Made by a program: the position numbers and the translations under genes
From: an uncultured Ferrovibrio sp.
GTDB taxonomy: Bacteria; Pseudomonadota; Alphaproteobacteria; Ferrovibrionales; Ferrovibrionaceae
Assembly (NCBI RefSeq): GCF_937960835.1
Contig: NZ_CALGPC010000016.1
Location: 75,807 to 139,806, forward strand
DNA length: 64,000 nt
Reading direction: 5' to 3'
Part shown: piece after piece, positions 58,479 to 64,000 of the stretch
Layout of the letters: every line of letters begins with the position of its first letter
Position numbering within the stretch: the stretch's first letter is position 1
The notes under the pieces: model-generated
Databases searched by the model: none
What the model saw: the letters and a program-made list of their open reading frames with translations, nothing else
What the model was told of the DNA's origin: nothing

Positions 58479-60509
58479 TCAGGCCGCCAGCGCCCGCCGG
58501 CGGTCCTCCACCACGCGGTCGGCCAGCTTGCCGGACAGTTCCTGCAGGTGATCGAAGCGGGCAACGAAAGTGCCGACGCCCAAGGTCATCGAGCGCAGCT
58601 CGACCGCGAGATCCTGCATCTCGGCTTCCGGCAGGTAGCACTCGATCTCATCCCAGCCGGGCCAGTCGTCCTTGGCCGCAATGCCCAGGATCTGTCCGCG
58701 CCGTGAAGAGACGATCGCATGCACCTTGGCGGTATATTCATTCGGCACAGCAAAGGTCACCGCCTGGATCGGCTCCAGCAGTACCGGCCCGCATTTCGGC
58801 AGCCCCTCGCTTATCGCGATGCCGCCAGCCGTGCGGAAGGCCTGGTCCGAAGAGTCGACCGAATGGAACTGGCCGTCCACCAGGGTCACCATCACGTCGA
58901 CGACCGGGAAGCCGAGCGGCCCGCGTTGCAGGGCTTCCTGGATGCCTTCATCGACGGCGGGAATGAAGTTCTTCGGGATCGCGCCGCCGACAATGCGGTT
59001 GACGAAGCTGTAGCCGGCGCCACGCGGCTGCGGCGCGATCTCCACCTTGATGTCGGCGAATTGCCCATGGCCGCCCGACTGGCGCTTGAAGCGCGCATGC
59101 TGGTGCGTGCCCTGGCGGATCGTTTCGCGGTAAGCGGTCAACCGCTGCGCCGTCCGCACGCCGACATTGAAACGCTGCTGCAGCTTGTCGACTGCCAGCT
59201 TGAGATGGATTTCACCCTGGCCCTTGAGCAGCAATTGTCCCGTGCTTTGCTCGATATGCAGGCTGGGATCTTCCTCGCACAGCTTGTGCAAAGCCGCGGT
59301 CAGCTTCACTTCATCCTTGCGGTCGGTCGGCATCAGCGCCAGCGCATGCACCGGCGGCGCGGGCTGCGGCCAGTCGACGATCATCTCGCTGGGACCATCT
59401 GCATTCAGCATCTGTCCAGTGACGAGATCGTCAATGCGCCCCAACGCGACCAGATCGCCTGCGGTCGCCTGCGGTGTCTTGTCGACATGGCCGCCCATTA
59501 CCCGATACAGCCCGCCCAGGCGTTTGCCGCCCAGCGAGGCATTCTCGGCGATCTCGCCCTGCCACAGACGGGTCAGGCTCAGCTTGCCGGTATGCGGCTG
59601 ATGCAAGGTCTTGAATACGGTGCCGCAGATTGCGCCATCGCTCAGGCCCAGTCCGAGCCGTTTTGCCGTTGCGCTATGCGAGGGCGTTTCATGCCGCAAA
59701 GCCTTCCATAGCCTCAGCAGGCCGTTGCCTCGTTCCGCCGAGCCGAAGAAGACCGGTACGATCAAGCCGCCGCTTAGATCCTTCCTGAGCTGCGCATAGA
59801 TATCGGCGGGTGCCGGCGTGCGGTCTTCCAGCAATTGCTCCAGCAGCGCGTCGTCGAAATCGGCGATCGTCTCCAGCAGTTGCTGCCGCGCTTCGGATTC
59901 CCGCGGCCGGATGGTATCCGGCATCTCGATCAGGTCGGAGGGCTTGTTTTCGTTGTAGCGATAGGCCCGCTCGCTCACCAGATCGACATAGCCGGTGATC
60001 CCATCGCCTTCGCGGATCGGAACCTCGCGCAGCACCAGCGGGCGTGCCGAGACCTGCTGCAGGGCCGCCAGCAGGTCGCGCATGCGGATGCTTGTCTTGT
60101 CGAGCTTGTTGACGAACAGCACGTGCGGGATGCGGCGCGCGTCGAGGAATTTCAGCAATGGCGCAAGGGTGACGGCGCGCGCCGGATCCGGCTCGGCGAC
60201 GACAATGGCGATGTCGGCGATCATCAGCGCCGCCAGGGTCTCCTGGGCGAGCTCCACCGAACCGGGACAGTCGACGAAGATCCAGGGGTCGCCAAGGAAG
60301 CTGCAATGGCCGAGATTGGGCTCGATCGTCATTTGCCGGGCGCGCGCTTCCGGCGCGGCATCGCCCACCGTGCTGCCGGCGGCGACCGTTCCCTTGCGCG
60401 GGATCGCACCGGCGACGAACAGAAGGGTTTCGAGCAAAGTGGTTTTGCCGGCCGTATAGGGGCCGACGATGGCCGCCACTCTGGGGGCGGCAGATGATCC
60501 GGTGGTCAT
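58479..60509 (-). CDS. elongation factor G-like GTPase
   Basis: The 676-residue protein has the EF-G domain order with intact GTPase motifs: G1 GPYTAGKTTL, G3 DCPG and G4 NKLDK. The domain IV loop region is HARFKRQSGGHGQFADIKVE, with NFIPAVDEGIQEAL following. Its N-terminus differs from FusA (MTTGSSAAPRVAAIVGPYTAGK instead of AHIDAGK). It matches the EF-G-like group found beside a normal fusA in alphaproteobacteria and actinobacteria. It is monocistronic and may be a paralogue with a stress or ribosome-rescue role. The role is not established. Confidence 0.9.
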   Translation of the reverse strand: MTTGSSAAPRVAAIVGPYTAGKTTLLETLLFVAGAIPRKGTVAAGSTVGDAAPEARARQMTIEPNLGHCSFLGDPWIFVDCPGSVELAQETLAALMIADIAIVVAEPDPARAVTLAPLLKFLDARRIPHVLFVNKLDKTSIRMRDLLAALQQVSARPLVLREVPIREGDGITGYVDLVSERAYRYNENKPSDLIEMPDTIRPRESEARQQLLETIADFDDALLEQLLEDRTPAPADIYAQLRKDLSGGLIVPVFFGSAERGNGLLRLWKALRHETPSHSATAKRLGLGLSDGAICGTVFKTLHQPHTGKLSLTRLWQGEIAENASLGGKRLGGLYRVMGGHVDKTPQATAGDLVALGRIDDLVTGQMLNADGPSEMIVDWPQPAPPVHALALMPTDRKDEVKLTAALHKLCEEDPSLHIEQSTGQLLLKGQGEIHLKLAVDKLQQRFNVGVRTAQRLTAYRETIRQGTHQHARFKRQSGGHGQFADIKVEIAPQPRGAGYSFVNRIVGGAIPKNFIPAVDEGIQEALQRGPLGFPVVDVMVTLVDGQFHSVDSSDQAFRTAGGIAISEGLPKCGPVLLEPIQAVTFAVPNEYTAKVHAIVSSRRGQILGIAAKDDWPGWDEIECYLPEAEMQDLAVELRSMTLGVGTFVARFDHLQELSGKLADRVVEDRRRALAA

Positions 60510-60705
60510 AGGCTATCCTCCCTCATGCATGAGTTGTCGTCGGGAAGGCGGCCTGCGGCCGGTCTGTTGCCGGCCTGCATGACGCGAAAGCACGGAACCT
60601 GCCGCTAGGATTCCACAGAGCGGCTGATCTCCCTAGCGAAGAATGAGCCGAATACGGCTTTACAATCGCCAGCTTGCGGATACGTCCGGGAAAACTGCGA
60701 GGAAT

Positions 60706-61126
60706 GCATTGGCCGTCTGCGGACAGAGCGTCAGACGGATGACGGCGAATGCGGCAAATACCGCCAGCAGCTGTTCGCCAACCGGCCGCTCACGCCCACC
60801 ACGGGCGATTTCAAACACCCTTCGGCGCCGCCGATCTGCCGTTGCGGGTCGATTTCTGGGCGGAGGATTTCTGGTCCGAGGATTTCTGGGCGGAGTGGTG
60901 CTCCTTCTGCCGCAGGATAGCACCGGTAATCGATCAGGCCGCCGCCTTCGAGCTTCGCCTGCGCGTAGGCAGGCTGGATACCGAAGCGGAGCCGGACCTG
61001 GGGCGCGCTTCGGCATCCACTTGATGCTCACGCTCGCGCTGTTGCGCGGCGGGTGAGAGCTGGCGCGCGTCAGCGGCGTGATGCCGCCAATGCCGGTGCA
61101 GCGCCGGGGCAAACAGTCCCTTGCCG
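60706..61126 (+). pseudogene. trxC: degraded thioredoxin 2 gene
   Basis: Parts of a zinc-ribbon thioredoxin (TrxC) are spread over three reading frames: VCGQSVRR in one, then DGECGKYRQQLFANRP in a second, then AADLPLRVDFWAE... EWCSFCRRIAPVIDQ in a third. Back in the first frame are RFGIHLMLTLALLRGG, an in-frame TGA near 61054, and ELARVSGVMPP. At least three frameshifts and one stop are needed. The CxxC active site reads CSFC. A 15-base unit is triplicated ahead of it. There is no intact product, and the flanking genes are the EF-G-like gene and the isochorismatase gene. Confidence 0.85.
60851..60895 (+). repeat. 15-base tandem triplication inside the trxC remnant
   Basis: GATTTCTGGGCGGAG (60851-60865), GATTTCTGGTCCGAG (60866-60880) and GATTTCTGGGCGGAG (60881-60895) repeat in frame. 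The unit encodes DFWAE/DFWSE, so the Trp-containing strand end before the active-site WC is repeated three times. A replication-slippage expansion. Confidence 0.85.
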
Positions 61127-61708
61127 TTAGGCCGCCAGCGCCGACAGGATGTCGGCGCTGCGCCGCACGCGGCTGATGCGTGGCATGATTGTTTCAATGG
61201 AAAAGCGATGCGCCGCGTCGCCGTGCACGGCGCTGCAGGCATCCTCCGCCAGCACTACGGCATAGCCATGTTCCCAGGCCGCGCGGGCAGTCGATTCGAC
61301 GCCCAGATTGGTCGAGATGCCGCCGAGCAGGATGGTCGCGATGCCGCGCCGGCGCAGCTGCAAGTCGAGTTCGGTGCCGTGAAAGGCATTCCATTGCCGT
61401 TTCAGGATCGGGATGTCGCCTGGCTGCCGCGCCAATTCCGGCGCCAATTCGGTCCAGTCCGCCGGCAGTGCATCGGGCGGCACCGCGATGGGCTGGTCCA
61501 CCGGCTGGCGCAGCATGTCGCCATAGCCGGCCGACCAGCCGACGCTGACCAGCACCACCGGCATGCCGAGCGCACGGGCGCGGTGGGCCAGCGCGGCGGC
61601 ATTGCGCAGCACGGTATCGGTGCCGTAAGGGCCGCGAGCTAGCGGCAGAATGCCCTTCTGCAGGTCGATCAGTACCAGTGCGGTGCTGCGGGGGTCGAGC
61701 TTATCCAT
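61127..61708 (-). CDS. isochorismatase-fold protein lacking the catalytic Cys
   Basis: The 193-residue protein has the cysteine-hydrolase fold: Asp15 in LVLIDLQKG, Lys103 in ILKRQWNAFHG, and a GGISTNLGVESTARA loop. The last normally carries the nucleophile (GxxTxxC); here position 136 is Gly. Asp and Lys remain, as in true isochorismatases (EntB), which also lack Cys. It may hydrolyse a vinyl ether or other non-amide substrate. It is divergent from the TetR gene, with an operator in between. Confidence 0.88.
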   Translation of the reverse strand: MDKLDPRSTALVLIDLQKGILPLARGPYGTDTVLRNAAALAHRARALGMPVVLVSVGWSAGYGDMLRQPVDQPIAVPPDALPADWTELAPELARQPGDIPILKRQWNAFHGTELDLQLRRRGIATILLGGISTNLGVESTARAAWEHGYAVVLAEDACSAVHGDAAHRFSIETIMPRISRVRRSADILSALAA

Positions 61709-61768
61709 TCGAATCTCCAGTCGTTGCCGCCTTAGGGTATTGCACCCAGGACTTTGCAGGGCAGTTAT

Positions 61769-61784
61769 ATGAGGTTATCCTCAT
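61769..61784. promoter_or_regulatory. TetR-type operator between the divergent genes
   Basis: ATGAGG (61769-61774), TTAT, CCTCAT (61779-61784) is a 6-4-6 inverted repeat in the 88-base divergent region between the isochorismatase and TetR genes. It lies 12 bases before the TetR start and could repress both genes. Confidence 0.65.
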
Positions 61785-61796
61785 GAATAAGGAGAT

Positions 61797-62525
61797 ATGA
61801 GGATGCCCTCACAAAAGGCAACCCCGGCGAAATCCCGGGGCGACGCCGCGCGGAAAGCCGCGCGGCCATCAGTGACAAGCGGAGCAGCAACCGCAGCAGC
61901 AACTAGGGCGCCGATGCCCGCGGCCCGGATGCCGTCGCGTCGACGCGGCCGGGCGCGTGTCGCCGCCCTGCTGGCGGCTGGCGCCGCGGTCTTTGCCGAA
62001 AAAGGCTACGACGCCGCGACGATGACCGAGATCGCGGCGCGCGCGGGTGCGTCGATCGGCTCGCTCTACCAGTTCTTTCCGACCAAGGCAGCGCTGGCTG
62101 ATGCGTTGCTAGAGCAGCACATGAATATCGTGCGTGCGCATCTGAGCGGCATTGCGGCGCAGGCGGCGACGCAGCCGTTGCCTGAACTGGCGCATGCACT
62201 ATGCAACGCCTTGGTGGCGACGCGCAGCGCCAATCCCGCTTTCGTCGCGCTGCTCGACAGCGGCAATATCGATGCGACGACGATTGTCGAAATCCGCAAG
62301 GCGATGCGCCGGCAGGTCGCCGCCATCCTGCGGCGCCGCGCGCCGCATCTGCCGGCTGCCGAACTGGCCGCCGCCGCGGCCGCCGTGCTGCAGATGATGA
62401 AATCCGCTGCGGCGCTGCAGGCCGACGTTACCCTGCCGGGCCGGCCGGCGGCGCTGGCCGAACTAGCGCGGATGCTGCAGGCCTATCTGCAAGCCCGGCT
62501 CGGACCCGCTGCCGGGATGCGCTAG
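61797..62525 (+). CDS. TetR-family transcriptional regulator
   Basis: The 242-residue protein has a TetR helix-turn-helix (MTEIAARAGASIGSLYQFFPTKAALADALL, about residues 75-104) and a C-terminal helical ligand domain. It has an unusually long basic, Ala-rich N-terminus (about 50 residues) before the HTH, with Met codons at 61797, 61803 and 61917. GGAGA is upstream of the first start. Translation from the later ATG (61917) would remove most of the extension. It is divergent from the isochorismatase-like gene. Confidence 0.88.
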   Translation: MRMPSQKATPAKSRGDAARKAARPSVTSGAATAAATRAPMPAARMPSRRRGRARVAALLAAGAAVFAEKGYDAATMTEIAARAGASIGSLYQFFPTKAALADALLEQHMNIVRAHLSGIAAQAATQPLPELAHALCNALVATRSANPAFVALLDSGNIDATTIVEIRKAMRRQVAAILRRRAPHLPAAELAAAAAAVLQMMKSAAALQADVTLPGRPAALAELARMLQAYLQARLGPAAGMR

Positions 62526-62554
62526 CGACCCGCAAGCCGGCAGTCGGATTTCCG

Positions 62555-62587
62555 CATTCTGGAAAGCCCAAGCATTCTGGAAAGCCA
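62555..62587. repeat. direct repeat near the IS left flank
   Basis: GCATTCTGGAAAGCC occurs at 62555-62569 and again at 62573-62587, spaced three bases apart. It lies between the TetR gene and the IS-end hairpins. It may be a flanking repeat or part of the element's end. Confidence 0.6.
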
Positions 62588-62612
62588 AGAAGTGACCCGG
62601 TGCGCGGCAAGC

Positions 62613-62659
62613 CCCGCCGTTCAGGGCGGGGAAGGATAGCGCGGACGGCGTAGCCGTCC
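62613..62659. repeat. subterminal hairpins of the IS200/IS605 element
   Basis: CCCCGCC-GTTCAG-GGCGGGG (62613-62632) is a 7-bp stem with a 6-base loop. It is followed by GGACGGC-GTA-GCCGTCC (62643-62659), a second 7-bp stem. IS200/IS605 transposases recognise end hairpins of this kind as single-stranded DNA. The first hairpin is also next to the tnpA stop and could end its transcript. Confidence 0.7.
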
Positions 62660-62672
62660 TTGTCTTTTGGTT

Positions 62673-63086
62673 TTAGTGTGGAGTCTGCTGCTGCTCGATG
62701 TACTGGCGCACGATGGAAATCGGTGCGCCACCACAGCTTGAAGCAAAGTAGGACGGCGACCACAGCACGCCTTTCCAGTAGCGCCTCTGGATGTCTGGTC
62801 GCTCCTTGCGCAGCAGGCGGCTGGAGACGCCTTTCAGGCTGTTCACGAGGTTGGAAACGGCGACTTTTGGCGGGTATTCCACGAGTAGGTGAACGTGATC
62901 ATCCTCGCCATCCATTTCGATCAGTTGCGCCTCGAAGTCGGCACAGACCTTGGCGAAGATCGTACGTAGCCGGTTGATGGCGTCGCCATCGAACACCCTG
63001 CGACGATATTTCGCCACAAAGACCAAGTGGACGTGCATCTTGAAAACGCAGTGCCGTCCGTGTCTAATTTCGCTGTCATAACTCAT
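62673..63086 (-). CDS. tnpA: IS200/IS605-family transposase TnpA (HUH tyrosine)
   Basis: The 137-residue Y1 HUH transposase has the histidine pair in DDHVHLLVEY and the catalytic Tyr in VRQYIEQQ. The N-terminus MSYDSEIRHGRHCVFKMHVHLVFVAK fits other TnpA proteins, so the ATG at 63086 is preferred over one at 63110. Family length is normal; it appears intact. It cuts and joins single-stranded DNA at the element ends. Confidence 0.92.
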   Translation of the reverse strand: MSYDSEIRHGRHCVFKMHVHLVFVAKYRRRVFDGDAINRLRTIFAKVCADFEAQLIEMDGEDDHVHLLVEYPPKVAVSNLVNSLKGVSSRLLRKERPDIQRRYWKGVLWSPSYFASSCGGAPISIVRQYIEQQQTPH

Positions 63087-63108
63087 AGACCAAGAGTATG
63101 ATTGAGCC

Positions 63109-64000
63109 ATGCAACGACTTCAAGCCTTCAAGTACGAACTGATGCCCAACGGCCAGCAGGAACGGCAAATGCGCCGCTTCGCTGGCTCGTGTCGGTTCGT
63201 CTACAACAAGGCGCTGGCGTTGCAGAAAGCGCGTTACGAGCAAGGCGAGAAGAAGCTTGGTTACGCTGGGCTGTGCAAGCTGCTCACCGAGTGGCGCAAC
63301 AGCGCCGATACCCAGTGGCTGGCGGATGCGCCGGTGCATCCGCTGCAACAGACGCTCAAGGACTTGGAAAGGGCCTACAACAACTTCTTCGCCAAGCGAG
63401 CCGACTTCCCGCGTTTCAAGAAGAAAGGCCAGTCAGACAGCTTCCGCTATCCAGACCCGAAACAGATCAAGCTCGACCAAGCCAACAGCCGCCTATTTCT
63501 GCCCAAGCTCGGCTGGGTGCGTTATCGCAACAGCCGCGAAGTGTTGGGCGTGGTGAAAAACATTACCGTGAGCCAGTCGTGCGGCAAGTGGTACGTGAGC
63601 ATTCAGACGGAGCGCGAGGTCGAGCAGTCCATTCCGCAGGGCGGCGCGGTTGGCATCGACATGGGTATTGCCCGGTTCGCCACGCTATCGGATGGTACGT
63701 TCTATGCGCCACTCAACAGCTTCAAGCGGCACGAAACGCGCTTGCGCAAGGCGCAGCAGGCGTTGAGCCGCAAGGTGAAGTTCAGCAACAACTGGAAGAA
63801 AGCGAAAGCCCGCGTCCAGCGCATTCATTCCCGCATCGGCAATGCCCGCCGCGATTTCCTGCACAAGACCTCGACCGCGATCAGCCAAAACCACGCGATG
63901 GTGTGTATCGAGGATTTGCAGGTACGGAACATGTCCAGGTCAGCGGCAGGTACTACCGAACAACCGGGACGAAACGTTCGGGCCAAGTCCGGCCTGAACA
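63109..64000 (+). CDS. tnpB: TnpB RNA-guided nuclease/OrfB (3' end outside window)
   Basis: The frame starts MQRLQAFKYELMPNGQQERQMRRFAG and is open to the right edge (297 codons), so it is truncated only by the window. RuvC-like residues include Asp in VGIDMGIARFATL and Glu in MVCIEDLQVRNM. The zinc-finger region and third RuvC Asp lie beyond. The start is divergent from tnpA, and the ATGs lie close together. TnpB uses a guide RNA from the element's right end to cleave donor-site DNA. The guide region is not in this window. Confidence 0.92.
   Translation, partial: MQRLQAFKYELMPNGQQERQMRRFAGSCRFVYNKALALQKARYEQGEKKLGYAGLCKLLTEWRNSADTQWLADAPVHPLQQTLKDLERAYNNFFAKRADFPRFKKKGQSDSFRYPDPKQIKLDQANSRLFLPKLGWVRYRNSREVLGVVKNITVSQSCGKWYVSIQTEREVEQSIPQGGAVGIDMGIARFATLSDGTFYAPLNSFKRHETRLRKAQQALSRKVKFSNNWKKAKARVQRIHSRIGNARRDFLHKTSTAISQNHAMVCIEDLQVRNMSRSAAGTTEQPGRNVRAKSGLN

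Larger units (their letters stand above)
62590..64000. mobile_element. IS200/IS605-family insertion sequence, right end beyond window
   Basis: Divergent tnpA (minus) and tnpB (plus) with overlapping start regions define an IS605-type arrangement. The left end is near 62590-62660, where GC-rich hairpins are found (62613-62632 and 62643-62659). The exact cleavage site cannot be placed without the right end. It interrupts nothing recognisable on the left. Confidence 0.82.

Noticed and set aside
1..64000. tRNA, rRNA and CRISPR genes
   Set aside because: No T-loop/anticodon pattern, rRNA-like stretch or spaced repeat was seen by eye; a tRNA or Rfam scan would be decisive.

Overview
The window is a GC-rich, gene-dense bacterial chromosome segment with no tRNA, rRNA or CRISPR array that I could find. 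Gene content points to an alphaproteobacterium, perhaps Rhodospirillales-like. The clues are a PAS_5-family protein, a COG3650-type lipoprotein, an EF-G-like orphan GTPase, a circularly permuted ATP-grasp/alpha-E fusion next to a transglutaminase, several IclR regulators, and TRAP and NMT1-like ABC transporters. The genus is not resolved.

Positions 1-34.7 kb are a catabolic region. A partial GntR regulator is followed by an operon (855-5667) with an N-formylglutamate-amidohydrolase-like enzyme, an alpha/beta hydrolase, a complete polar-amino-acid-type ABC transporter and a glutathione transferase. Next come two related modules. Module A (5738-10209) has RidA and IclR genes divergent from an orphan NMT1-like binding protein, a 68-residue protein, a Rieske oxygenase and a beta-hydroxyacid-dehydrogenase-like enzyme. 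Module B is a tight 13-gene operon (15344-26042): two small proteins, a Rieske oxygenase, RidA, a Rieske reductase, a VOC dioxygenase, a complete NMT1-like ABC transporter, an SDR, IclR, a ThDP enzyme and aspartate dehydrogenase. Between them lie a LysR gene, a bicupin, an alpha/beta hydrolase, an SDR without the usual Tyr-Lys pair, and an aldehyde dehydrogenase. The enzyme set suggests uptake, hydroxylation and ring cleavage of a nitrogen-containing aromatic compound; this is inference. A chemoreceptor, an acyl-CoA ligase, a third IclR gene, a third Rieske oxygenase with a glutamine-synthetase-like enzyme, and a TIGR02466 2OG-Fe(II) oxygenase complete the region.

Positions 34.7-38.8 kb look like a remodelled patch. 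They hold tandem stem-loops ending in a terminator (possible small RNA), a histidine-kinase remnant, an Lrp-family regulator, an AT-rich stretch, a TacA/TacT-like toxin-antitoxin pair with a perfect palindromic operator, a gene-poor stretch and a nucleoside-recognition membrane protein.

Positions 38.8-61.7 kb are mostly housekeeping or transport genes: an aminotransferase, two overlapping membrane-protein genes including an MFS exporter, cytochrome bd oxidase with a 44-residue DUF2474-like subunit, an RluA-type pseudouridine synthase, a lipoprotein, a GntR regulator, a TRAP transporter, TauE/SafE, gamma-glutamyltransferase, the ATP-grasp/alpha-E and transglutaminase pair, a second glutathione transferase, a PAS protein, an EF-G-like GTPase, a decayed trxC, and an isochorismatase-fold protein divergent from a TetR gene. 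From about 62.6 kb to the right edge there is an IS605-type insertion sequence with divergent tnpA and tnpB; tnpB runs off the window.

Inverted repeats lie upstream of many regulated genes. Three suit IclR-family regulators, and others suit LysR, TetR and ribbon-helix-helix regulators.
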